Below, one piece after another: positions 29,863-36,548 of a stretch of DNA of 36,548 nucleotides. This stretch comes from Candidatus Campbelliibacteriota bacterium (GTDB taxonomy: Bacteria > Patescibacteriota > Minisyncoccia > Phycocordibacterales > GCA-2747955): positions 64,949 to 101,496 of the forward strand of contig PDQZ01000009.1 of assembly GCA_002747955.1 (NCBI GenBank), given 5' to 3'. The notes beneath the pieces were generated by a model. It was not told the origin of the DNA. It did not search any database and saw only the letters and a list, made by a program, of their open reading frames with translations. The position numbers and the translations under genes were made by a program. Within the stretch, counting starts at the first letter, position 1. Each line of letters begins with the position of its first letter.

Positions 29863-30171
29863 CTACTGTTTACCCTGAACTTCTATGTAAAATTCTTTAA
29901 GCTCTTGAATTTTATTTTTAAAAAGTTTTATGGCTTCTTTTTTAGTTTTAGCCTCATGAACTTTTCCATTGATTTTGATTTTAACAAAATCATATGAAAG
30001 CATATTTTTAACTACATCTATCATTTTTTCATAACTTATGTTATAAAAACCCAAAGCCACATTGTTGTCTTTATTTATAAATAAAAAACTAGAGTAGTTT
30101 TCTAATTTAAAATTTATGTATTGTGGTATTAGTTCTAAATTACCAAGTTGTTTTTGATTAGTGTTTGTCAT
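29863..30171 (-). CDS. Unknown 102-residue protein
   Basis: I do not recognise this protein. The start at 30171 (MTNTNQKQLGNLEL) was chosen over an ATG 36 bases upstream because a GGAG Shine-Dalgarno lies 6 bases before it and the promoter at 30206-30233 leaves the upstream ATG near the transcription start. The sequence looks like an alpha-beta protein: strands SSFLFINKDNNVALGFYNI and FVKIKINGKVHEAK, and helices KMIDVVKNML and KKEAIKLFKNKIQELKEF. No signal peptide or membrane helix is seen. It shares the led, Shine-Dalgarno start type with other lineage-specific genes here. Confidence 0.7.
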   Translation of the reverse strand: MTNTNQKQLGNLELIPQYINFKLENYSSFLFINKDNNVALGFYNISYEKMIDVVKNMLSYDFVKIKINGKVHEAKTKKEAIKLFKNKIQELKEFYIEVQGKQ

Positions 30172-30205
30172 TTTTTTCTCCAATCTTAGTTTAATACTAC
30201 AAACC

Positions 30206-30233
30206 ATTATATAAAAATATGAAAATAAGTCAA
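30206..30233 (-). promoter_or_regulatory. -35/-10 promoter of the 102-residue protein gene
   Basis: On the minus strand: TTGACT, 16 bases, TATAAT, then a leader of about 29 bases ending in GGAG. Confidence 0.65.
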
Positions 30234-30249
30234 TTTTTTATATTTTAAA

Positions 30250-30365
30250 TTAAAAAACAACTTAAAATAAAGTTGTTGGTCGGTAGGTTGGGGAATCTTT
30301 AGAAAAGGTTACACAAGCAAACAAATAATAAATTTTCTCTAAAAATCCCCCTCCTACCGTTATAG
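30250..30365 (-). ncRNA. Candidate structured ncRNA 2
   Basis: On the minus strand a promoter is followed by a region of about 115 bases. It folds into one long hairpin: CGGTAGG pairs with CCTACCG (30281-30287 with 30353-30359), then an AG/AA internal mismatch, GGGG with CCCC, and an A/T-rich continuation of about 10 pairs, closing on a loop of about 26 bases. A separate terminator hairpin AACAACTT/AAGTTGTT with T6 ends it at about 30251. No ORF fits. It lacks the GGAAGGAAGC tetraloop region of SRP RNA. A 6S-like role is conceivable from the long stem but the length is short for 6S. Confidence 0.55.
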
Positions 30366-30371
30366 ATTATT

Positions 30372-30399
30372 ATTATAACATTTTTAAATTTTAACACAA
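30372..30399 (-). promoter_or_regulatory. Promoter of candidate ncRNA 2
   Basis: On the minus strand: TTGTGT, 16 bases, TATAAT (with TGt just before the -10). Confidence 0.55.
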
Positions 30400-30423
30400 G
30401 TTTTATTTTTCTGTATTTTAAGA

Positions 30424-30429
30424 TATAAT
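30424..30429 (+). promoter_or_regulatory. -10 box for ftsEX
   Basis: TATAAT ends 9 bases before the ATG at 30439. Confidence 0.55.
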
Positions 30430-30438
30430 ACTAAGTAT

Positions 30439-31119
30439 ATGATATATCTTGATGAAGTAACAAAAATTTATAAAACAGGCGAAGAATCTTTAAAGGATGT
30501 CACTTTAAATATTGAAAAAGGAGAGTTTGTTTCAATAGTTGGTTTTTCAGGGGCTGGTAAAACAACTTTACTGAAATTAATTTTAGGAGAAATAAAACCT
30601 ACAAAAGGTTCTGTCTATTTTAATTCTGTAAATATTTCAAAATTAAATCAATCAAAATTAAACAAACACAGAAGAAATATTGGAACAGTTTTCCAAGATT
30701 TTAGATTGGTTTATAATAAAAATGTTTACGAAAATGTAGCTTTCGCAATGGAGGCAGCAGGAAAAAGTAATGAAGAAGTTAAAAAAACAGTACCACATGT
30801 TTTAAAACTTGTAGGGCTTGAAGACAAGGGAAGAAGATTTCCAAATGAACTTTCAGGTGGTGAAAAACAAAGAGCTTCAATCGCAAGAGCAATTGTAAAC
30901 AACCCTGATGTTATTATTGCAGACGAACCAACAGGAAACCTAGACCCAATCAACACAACAGATATTATGGAACTTCTTAAAAAAATCAATTCTTTTGGAA
31001 CAACAGTCATTTTAGCAACTCACGACAAAGGAATTGTAAACACTTTAAGAAAAAGAGTGGTAACTATTACAAACGGAAAGATTACAAAAGATGACAAAGA
31101 GGGAACTTTTGTTCTTTAA
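30439..31119 (+). CDS. ftsE: Cell-division ATP-binding protein FtsE
   Basis: The 226-residue ABC ATPase has Walker A GFSGAGKTT (35-43), Q-loop VFQDFRL (84-90), signature LSGGEKQR (138-145), Walker B VIIADEP (158-164) and the H-loop ATHD (H195). The FtsE-typical start (IYLDEVTKIYKTGEESLKDV) is present. With FtsX it controls peptidoglycan hydrolases at the septum rather than transporting a solute. ftsX follows after 20 bases in the same transcript. Confidence 0.96.
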   Translation: MIYLDEVTKIYKTGEESLKDVTLNIEKGEFVSIVGFSGAGKTTLLKLILGEIKPTKGSVYFNSVNISKLNQSKLNKHRRNIGTVFQDFRLVYNKNVYENVAFAMEAAGKSNEEVKKTVPHVLKLVGLEDKGRRFPNELSGGEKQRASIARAIVNNPDVIIADEPTGNLDPINTTDIMELLKKINSFGTTVILATHDKGIVNTLRKRVVTITNGKITKDDKEGTFVL

Positions 31120-31139
31120 AAAAATAAAAAAATAAAATT

Positions 31140-32066
31140 ATGTTTATAACTTTAGAAAGAATAATTAAATCAGGATTAAAAAACTTTTTTAGAAACAGTT
31201 TGCTTTCAGCATCTTCTGTTTTGATTATGACTATTACTTTAATCGTTGGTCTTTCGATTTTCCTATCAACAAATATGATTAAACAGTCAATCATTCAATT
31301 TGAAAAAAAAGTAGATATCAATATTTACTTTCAACCCGATGCCCCAGCAGACAAAGTAATTGAATTTAAAAAAATGGTAGAAGCATTACCGGAAGTTGAC
31401 AAGGAAAAAACCGTCTTCACACCAAAAGATAAAGTTCTAGAAGACTTCAAAAAAAATACACCAGAAAATTCTATTAATATGGAGGTGTTAAAAATAATTT
31501 CTCCTGAAAACCCTCTTGGTGCTATTTTGAATATCAAAGCTAAAAAAATCGGTGCTTATAAACCAATTACAGACTTTATTGAAAGTCGAGATGTACAAAT
31601 TAAATACGGAGATTTGGTCAAAAATTTGGACTATAAACAAAACAAAAGAGCTATAAATAAGTTAAATATTTTAGTTAAAAATACTTACAAAATTGGTTTT
31701 GTTGTATCTTTGATTTTGATTTTAACTTCTATTGTGATTACTTTTAACACAATGAGACTGATTATTTACACTCACAAAGAAGAAATTTCAGTTATGAGAC
31801 TTGTAGGTTCTTCAAAGTTTTTTGCACGAGGACCTTTTGTGGTAGAAGGTATTATTTACGGAATAGTTTCAGCAGTCTTTGCTTTATTTATTTCTTGGGC
31901 AGCGGTATTCTACATATCTCCGCATTTGAACGAAGTATTTATTTTAAATATAAACGAATTTTTTTCATCAAATATTTTAAAAATCGCATCAGGAATGTTA
32001 ATCACAGGAATTATTCTAGGATTTATTTCAACTTACCTTGCAGTTTCAAAATACTTAAAAGTTTAG
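31140..32066 (+). CDS. ftsX: Cell-division membrane protein FtsX
   Basis: The 308-residue protein has the FtsX layout: a cytoplasmic start (LERIIKSGLKNFFRNSLLSASS), helix 1 (about 23-45), a large external domain (about 46-180) beginning KKVDINIYFQ, and three more helices (about 183-205, 230-255, 283-303). The motif ITFNTMRLIIYTHKEEISVMRLVGSS after helix 2 is the conserved FtsX coupling region. The external loop normally recruits a hydrolase or its activator; the partner is not encoded here. Confidence 0.95.
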   Translation: MFITLERIIKSGLKNFFRNSLLSASSVLIMTITLIVGLSIFLSTNMIKQSIIQFEKKVDINIYFQPDAPADKVIEFKKMVEALPEVDKEKTVFTPKDKVLEDFKKNTPENSINMEVLKIISPENPLGAILNIKAKKIGAYKPITDFIESRDVQIKYGDLVKNLDYKQNKRAINKLNILVKNTYKIGFVVSLILILTSIVITFNTMRLIIYTHKEEISVMRLVGSSKFFARGPFVVEGIIYGIVSAVFALFISWAAVFYISPHLNEVFILNINEFFSSNILKIASGMLITGIILGFISTYLAVSKYLKV

Positions 32067-32086
32067 AAAATAAAAACTCCATAAAT

Positions 32087-32118
32087 TAAAAAACCAAAAT
32101 TATTTTTTGGTTTTTTTT
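32087..32118 (+). terminator. Intrinsic terminator of ftsEX
   Basis: AAAACCAAAA pairs with TTTTTGGTTTT around TTAT, followed by T residues. Confidence 0.85.
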
Positions 32119-32129
32119 CACAAAAAGTA

Positions 32130-32157
32130 TTTACTTTTTTTTCAAAAAGTGTATAAT
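32130..32157 (+). promoter_or_regulatory. Promoter of candidate small RNA 3
   Basis: TTTACT, 16 bases, TATAAT, with the expected start near 32164. Confidence 0.5.
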
Positions 32158-32163
32158 AATTTT

Positions 32164-32228
32164 GAGAGTAACCTTTTGGTTTCTCCTATAAAAAGTCCTT
32201 GCCTTATTGTTCAGGACTTTATTTTTTA
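32164..32228 (+). ncRNA. Candidate small RNA 3 with two hairpins
   Basis: The predicted transcript of about 65 bases consists almost only of two hairpins: GAGA-gt-AACC / GGTTTCTC (32164-32173 with 32178-32185) and a terminator stem AAAGTCCT/AGGACTTT (32192-32199 with 32213-32220) followed by ATTTTTT. No ORF lies between promoter and terminator. Further downstream up to 32400 I see only another A/T-flanked hairpin (AACACCT/AGGTGTT) and no supported gene. No known RNA class was recognised. Confidence 0.42.
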
Positions 32229-32410
32229 TATTTAATCTAATTTTAAAACACCTTTTCTTTCTAGGTGTTAAAAAATATAAATTTTATTGTGGAAAAAAAT
32301 GTGGAAAGGCTTATTTTTATATACTTGCAAGGAATTTGATTTTTCTATTTTTTTTCTATTTTCTCTACAGAGCTTGTAAAACAAGGCCTTGAGCATTTTT
32401 AACTTTTGTG

Positions 32411-32419
32411 TGTTATAAT
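32411..32419 (+). promoter_or_regulatory. Extended -10 (TGtTATAAT) for yraN
   Basis: The box ends 37 bases before the ATG at 32457; the leader of about 31 bases holds TAATCCACA, a weak DnaA-box-like 9-mer, but no Shine-Dalgarno. Confidence 0.5.
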
Positions 32420-32456
32420 TACAACACATTTTTAAAATTTAGTAATCCACAGTTTT

Positions 32457-32816
32457 ATGCTTACCAAAAAAAGAAAAATAGGGAATTTAGGTGAAAAAAT
32501 AGCCAAAAAACACCTTGAAAACAAAGGTTTTTCTTTTGTTGATGCTAATTTTTTAAAGCCTTTCGGAGAGATAGATTTGATAATGAAAAAAGGAAAAATT
32601 TATTATTTTGTTGAAGTAAAAACAACCAGAAACATCAATTTTGAATTTTTACCTGAGCAACATTTTGATTTTAAAAAAATGCAAAAGTTTGAAAAGGTGG
32701 TAAATTTTTATGTTGAACAAAATGATATTTCAGATTTTGATTTATTGTTATTAGCGGTTTATTTAGATATTAAAAACAAAAAAGCCAAGGTTAAAATAAT
32801 TGATTCGATTTTTTAA
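32457..32816 (+). CDS. yraN: YraN/UPF0102-family predicted nuclease
   Basis: The 119-residue protein has the family signature: GNLGEKIAKKHLENKGF, then FGEIDLIMKKGKIYYFVEVKTTRN (residues 38-62), whose E-x-D...E-V-K arrangement is the catalytic core of the restriction-endonuclease-like fold. The N-terminal G-x-x-G-E-x-x-A motif is also typical. The family is widespread in bacteria and often linked to DNA processing or uptake, but its biochemical role is not settled. The length is normal. Confidence 0.9.
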   Translation: MLTKKRKIGNLGEKIAKKHLENKGFSFVDANFLKPFGEIDLIMKKGKIYYFVEVKTTRNINFEFLPEQHFDFKKMQKFEKVVNFYVEQNDISDFDLLLLAVYLDIKNKKAKVKIIDSIF

Positions 32817-32830
32817 TTTAAAACAAAATA

Positions 32831-32839
32831 TGTTAAAAT
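32831..32839 (+). promoter_or_regulatory. Extended -10 (TGtTAAAAT) for the large surface protein
   Basis: The box ends 7 bases before the ATG at 32847. Confidence 0.6.
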
Positions 32840-32846
32840 ATGGGGT

Positions 32847-35800
32847 ATGAAAAAAATTAAAATAATTTTAACCGCTGTTTTCTTTTTAACAGCGACAAAT
32901 ATTTTTGCAGAAACTTTTACCACTCCGTTTACGGATCCTGCAAACTATACTTTTGACAGCTCTAAAATTGAGATTGTTAATGGAAAAGCTCAATTGAGAA
33001 AAGTTGACCTAACTGATGTTGGTGCAAATATAACAGCCAGTTCAACTTATTCTGCCAATGAACCAAAAGATGCTTTTGATGATAATATTACAAGAAAGGG
33101 TTGGGGAAATGGATCTGCTTCTTCTTTGCCTGCGTGGCTAAGATACGATTTTGGAGCACCTCAAATTATTACTTCTTATTCTCTTTACAGAAGTAGCCAA
33201 CAAGAAGGTGGTTGGAATAATGATACTTATGCACCAAAAACTTGGACTCTTGAAGCTTCAAATGATGCGTCTAGTTGGGTGGTTTTAGATACTCAAACAA
33301 ATAATTTAATTCTAAATAATCAACCTAAACAAGTTTTTAATTTTACAAATACAACACCTTATAGGTATTATAGAATTAACATTATTGACAACAATTCAAC
33401 AAGTCACAGCTGGGTAAATATCACAGAAATGGAGTTTTTCGGATTCCCAACTGATGGAATAGATATTGTAAAAACAGCAGGTGATTCAGAAACAAGACCA
33501 ATTGCTTCTTTTGATGGTTTTTCTACAAATGATGCGAGCCTTGATTTGAGGTTCCAGATTTCTGAAAATGGAACCGATTGGATGTATTGGAATGCTCCTT
33601 CTTGGGAAGTTACAACTGATCCACAAAATACCATGGAGGAGTGGGAGGTAGATGCATTTATGTTTGCTTTTCCGACAGTAAGTAAAAAAATTTTTGTTAA
33701 AACATTTTTAAATTCAAAAGAAGGGAAAAATATTGATATAGATGAAATTACAATTCGGTATACTTTAAAGCAACCACCGTCCTTTGAATCAATCTCTTTA
33801 GCTTCAAACAACGCAAAAAACTCAAATTACGCCAAAGAAGGAGACAACATCTCTATGACTTTAGAATTGGAGAAGGAGGATATATGGAAAGAAAACTATA
33901 ACAAAGCAACATTTTCAATTGGTGATACAGCTGGTTTACAAACACCAAACTATTCTGGTTCAACAACACCTAAATATAGAGATTCTGTAAATTACACAGT
34001 TCAAGCAGGGGAGAATGGAAATATTACTTTCACAGCTTTAGATTTTCAAAATACTGATGATATGGATATTGTAAACTTTATTTCTCCCTACAATCCAAAC
34101 TCAAACATTACTGTTGACACGATATCTCCAAACATTAACTTCACTGACGATGTCGAAACAAACCCAGCGTCTTCTGAAAGTATTAGGATTAGTGTGGAGG
34201 ACACTAATCCTGATATGGCAAGTTACGAATATGGGTATAGCCCTGACTCTATATGTGACTTTACTGATACTTACGGAAATGCGTTTACTACAGGGTTAAC
34301 AACTTCATTTACTCTTACAGACGGAACTCACAACGGAGAATACATCTGTGTAAGAGCTGAAGACATGGCAGGAAACGTTGCTTACAAAGCAAGTGCAAAC
34401 CCAATCAACATCGAAGAAACAACAGCAACCCCAACAGAAGCACCTGATTTAGATAGTGATTCAGATACAGGAGTCTCAGATACTGATAATCTTACGTACA
34501 TCACTCAACCTACAATCACAGGCGCTTGTATTCCAAGAAGTGAAGTAAAAATATATATTGCAGGTACAGCAACAGCAGACACTGGAACCTGTACAACGAC
34601 AGGAAATTTTGAAATTAAACTTTCTCAAGATCTTGCAGATGGAGATCATGATATTTCATTTACTCAAAAACAAAATGGTCCAGGATATCAAGAATCAAAT
34701 CAATCTCCTACGCTAACAATTACAATGGAAACTGTTGATCCAACAGCAAGTTTTTCATATAATCCAAGTTCTCCCACAAATGGAAGTGTAACAGTAACCA
34801 TGACCACTTCAGAAGAGATACAAGAAAAAACCGGTTGGACAAAAATATCAGACACAGAATACACAAAGGTTGTAACTCAAAATGAAACTGATTCATTGAG
34901 TATTGCCGATATGGCGGGGAATAAAAGTCTTGTAGTATATACGGTAGATAATATTGATACAGCTCCACCAACTGCAACTGTAAGTTACTCAGAAACTAAT
35001 TTAACTAACCAAGATGTAATAGTAACAATGACAACATCAGAAGAAATTACAACACCAGCAGGTTGGACACAAACATCTCCAACAACTTACACAAAAACAG
35101 TTAGTCAAAACGAAACAAACACCTTTAATATAGAAGATCTTGCAGGAAACACAACCTCAGTTTCATATGACGTAGCAAACATTGACAAAGAAGTTCCTGT
35201 TATTATTCTGAATGGTTCAAATCCTCAAGAAATTCTTGTTAATCAAGTATATACAGAAGAAGGTGCAAGTTGTACAGACAACAGTTCATGTACAGTTTCT
35301 CAAACAGGAACAGTTGATACAACAACAGTAGGAACACATACTATCACTTACACAGCAATAGACCCTGCTGGTAATACAACAACAGAAACAAGAATAGTAA
35401 ACGTTGTAGCAGGAGACAGTCCAGTGATAACTTTGAACGGTGACAACCCGCAAAACATAACAGCAGGAAATCCATACACAGAGCTTGGAGCAACAGCAAA
35501 CGACACAGAAGACGGAGATCTTACAGGTTCAATTTCAATTGATTCATCATCAGTAGATACACAAAACCCAGGAACTTACACCGTAACATATACTGTAACT
35601 GACAGCTCAAACAATACAACATCTACAACAAGAGAAGTTCAAGTGACTTCAAATACTAATCCAATAATTACTCTTAATGGTTCAAACCCACAAGAAATTC
35701 TTGTTGGACAAGCTTACACAGAACTTGGTGCAACCGCAAACGACGCAGAAGATGGTGATCTAACATCTTCAATTGTAATTGACGCAACAGCAGTTGATAC

Positions 35801-36548
35801 AACAACAGCTGGAAGTTATACAGTAACATATACAGTAACAGACAATGACTCAAACACTGTTACAGAAAACAGAACAGTAAATGTGACAACAAACACAAGT
35901 CCTGTTATTACTTTGTCAGGTTCAAACCCACAAACAATTATTTTAAACCAAGCTTATACAGAGTTAGGAGCAACAGCTAACGACGCAGAAGATGGTGATC
36001 TAACATCTTCAATTGTAATTGACGCAACAGCAGTTGATATAACAACTCAAGGAAGTTACACCGTAACATACACAGTAACAGACAATGATTCAAACACTGT
36101 GACAGAAAACAGAACAGTAAACGTTGTATCAGGTTCAAGCCCAGTTATCACCTTAACCGGAGCAAATCCTCAAATCCTAACAGTGGGAGACGCATACACA
36201 GAGCTTGGAGCAAATGCAAATGATCCTGAAGACGGAGACCTAACAAGTTCAATTACAACTGATTCATCAGCTGTGAACACAACAACAGCGGGAAGTTACA
36301 CAGTAAATTATACAGTCTCAGATAGTGCAGGAAACACAACAACAGAAACAAGAACTGTTATTGTTCAAAACAATAATAATAACAATAACAATCAAAATAC
36401 AGAAAATACAAACAAAAAGAAAAAAATATCTTCAATTAGATTTACTTGCAAAGACAAAAAAGCAACAAACTACGATCCTTTTGGAAGACACAAATCATCA
36501 TTGTGTAAATATGTAGAACAAGCAACAAAACCTACAAATCCAACAACA
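32847..36548 (+). CDS. Large secreted adhesin-like repeat protein (3' end outside window)
   Basis: The frame is open for 1234 codons to the window edge. It has a signal peptide (KKIKIILTAVFFLTATNIFAE). Domains in order: an F5/8-type C (discoidin/CBM32-like) domain at about 50-190 (AFDDNITRKGWGN, WLRYDFG, YRYYRINIID, ITEMEFFG); a long region of unknown strands with a Cys-containing Ig-like unit (about 430-520); two copies of a bacterial Ig-like domain (about 631-705 and 708-780) with VTMTTSEEI, GWT and ADMAGN/EDLAGN; five DUF5011-type repeats (from about 782, 859, 939, 1019 and 1099; consensus PVITLxGxNPQ...YTELGATANDxEDGDLTSSI); an Asn-rich linker; and a motif CKDKKATNYDPFGRHKSSLC. It likely binds surface sugars or host cells; no anchor is seen before the cut. 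Confidence 0.9.
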   Translation, partial: MKKIKIILTAVFFLTATNIFAETFTTPFTDPANYTFDSSKIEIVNGKAQLRKVDLTDVGANITASSTYSANEPKDAFDDNITRKGWGNGSASSLPAWLRYDFGAPQIITSYSLYRSSQQEGGWNNDTYAPKTWTLEASNDASSWVVLDTQTNNLILNNQPKQVFNFTNTTPYRYYRINIIDNNSTSHSWVNITEMEFFGFPTDGIDIVKTAGDSETRPIASFDGFSTNDASLDLRFQISENGTDWMYWNAPSWEVTTDPQNTMEEWEVDAFMFAFPTVSKKIFVKTFLNSKEGKNIDIDEITIRYTLKQPPSFESISLASNNAKNSNYAKEGDNISMTLELEKEDIWKENYNKATFSIGDTAGLQTPNYSGSTTPKYRDSVNYTVQAGENGNITFTALDFQNTDDMDIVNFISPYNPNSNITVDTISPNINFTDDVETNPASSESIRISVEDTNPDMASYEYGYSPDSICDFTDTYGNAFTTGLTTSFTLTDGTHNGEYICVRAEDMAGNVAYKASANPINIEETTATPTEAPDLDSDSDTGVSDTDNLTYITQPTITGACIPRSEVKIYIAGTATADTGTCTTTGNFEIKLSQDLADGDHDISFTQKQNGPGYQESNQSPTLTITMETVDPTASFSYNPSSPTNGSVTVTMTTSEEIQEKTGWTKISDTEYTKVVTQNETDSLSIADMAGNKSLVVYTVDNIDTAPPTATVSYSETNLTNQDVIVTMTTSEEITTPAGWTQTSPTTYTKTVSQNETNTFNIEDLAGNTTSVSYDVANIDKEVPVIILNGSNPQEILVNQVYTEEGASCTDNSSCTVSQTGTVDTTTVGTHTITYTAIDPAGNTTTETRIVNVVAGDSPVITLNGDNPQNITAGNPYTELGATANDTEDGDLTGSISIDSSSVDTQNPGTYTVTYTVTDSSNNTTSTTREVQVTSNTNPIITLNGSNPQEILVGQAYTELGATANDAEDGDLTSSIVIDATAVDTTTAGSYTVTYTVTDNDSNTVTENRTVNVTTNTSPVITLSGSNPQTIILNQAYTELGATANDAEDGDLTSSIVIDATAVDITTQGSYTVTYTVTDNDSNTVTENRTVNVVSGSSPVITLTGANPQILTVGDAYTELGANANDPEDGDLTSSITTDSSAVNTTTAGSYTVNYTVSDSAGNTTTETRTVIVQNNNNNNNNQNTENTNKKKKISSIRFTCKDKKATNYDPFGRHKSSLCKYVEQATKPTNPTT
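35421..36380 (+). repeat. Four in-phase 240-bp coding repeats
   Basis: Repeats begin at 35421, 35661, 35901 and 36141, exactly 240 bases (80 codons) apart. Copies at 35661 and 35901 share a stretch of about 60 identical bases (from 35739 and 35979). A diverged first copy starts near 35190 and contains two extra cysteines. Confidence 0.9.

Noticed and set aside
29815-29997. 60-codon plus-strand frame
   Set aside because: It overlaps the better supported minus-strand gene with Shine-Dalgarno and promoter, and has no start signal of its own.
30281-30359. SRP (4.5S) RNA
   Set aside because: The long hairpin lacks the conserved GGAAGGAAGC-type apical region of bacterial SRP RNA.
32207-32392. 61-codon plus-strand frame of mostly Phe, Leu and Lys
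   Set aside because: It begins inside a terminator stem, has no start signal and has the composition of A/T-rich non-coding DNA.
34720-34977. Minus-strand and other-frame ORFs within the surface protein gene (also 33404-33811 and 36325-36516)
   Set aside because: They are shadows of the continuous plus-strand frame from 32847, whose domains are recognisable throughout.

Overview
The window is AT-rich and densely coded, uses the standard bacterial code (TGA is a stop, for example at 9992-9994), and looks like a chromosomal piece of an ultra-small bacterium of the Patescibacteria/CPR, probably Parcubacteria-like. This lineage call is inference. It rests on the compact housekeeping genes, a ThrRS without a TGS domain, a degenerate HisRS paralog, a huge TraG/VirD4-like ATPase with a Q/N-rich linker, type IV pilus genes, cell-surface repeat proteins, tRNA genes without encoded CCA, and no biosynthetic operons.

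Layout. 1-4506: the tail of a TM-helix/MscS-like protein, an FKBP-signal peptidase I fusion, a HisRS-like paralog, bS21 and ThrRS. 4502-4872: three tandem palindromic elements with compensatory changes. 4874-9169: an MBL-fold lipase-like enzyme (minus), methionine aminopeptidase and topoisomerase I. 9364-10289: an operon of three small 3-TM proteins. 10366-13853: YvcK, a HAD hydrolase, PilC and a DNA polymerase III delta-prime-like protein. 13871-14056: a DnaA-box-like cluster followed by a candidate small RNA. 14164-17077: Hsp20, RuvX/YqgF, two paralogous small CxxC...CxH proteins, uS15 and a SpoU methyltransferase. 17181-21493: the large ATPase and a duplicated-domain lipoprotein. 21570-24471: bS20, tRNA-Arg(GCG), RlmB, an IMPACT-family protein, Mn-type SOD and an anchored surface protein. 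24549-29632: HisRS, prepilin peptidase, a DUF2914 membrane protein, GatB and a 30-aa membrane peptide. 29664-32228: tRNA-Ala(UGC), a small unknown protein, a minus-strand candidate ncRNA, FtsE-FtsX and another small candidate ncRNA. 32457-36548: YraN and a large secreted repeat protein that runs off the end.

The most striking global pattern is two modes of gene starts. Most core genes have an extended -10 box (TGnTAWAAT-like) ending 6-10 nt before ATG, no obvious -35 and no Shine-Dalgarno, so their mRNAs should be leaderless. A minority, nearly all small or lineage-specific proteins, have a strong Shine-Dalgarno; where they start a transcription unit they have a -35/-10 promoter with a 16-17 nt spacer and a leader of roughly 20-45 nt. 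The three candidate ncRNAs also use promoters with a -35-like hexamer and 16-nt spacing, and each ends in an intrinsic terminator.

The genes serve translation and its quality control (ThrRS, HisRS, GatB, bS21, uS15, bS20, Map, rRNA methylases), envelope biogenesis and division (signal peptidase fusion, FtsEX, PilC, prepilin peptidase), DNA topology and repair (TopA, RuvX, delta-prime) and contact with the outside (lipoprotein, adhesin-like protein, large ATPase). I saw no CRISPR array, insertion sequence, prophage or toxin-antitoxin pair.
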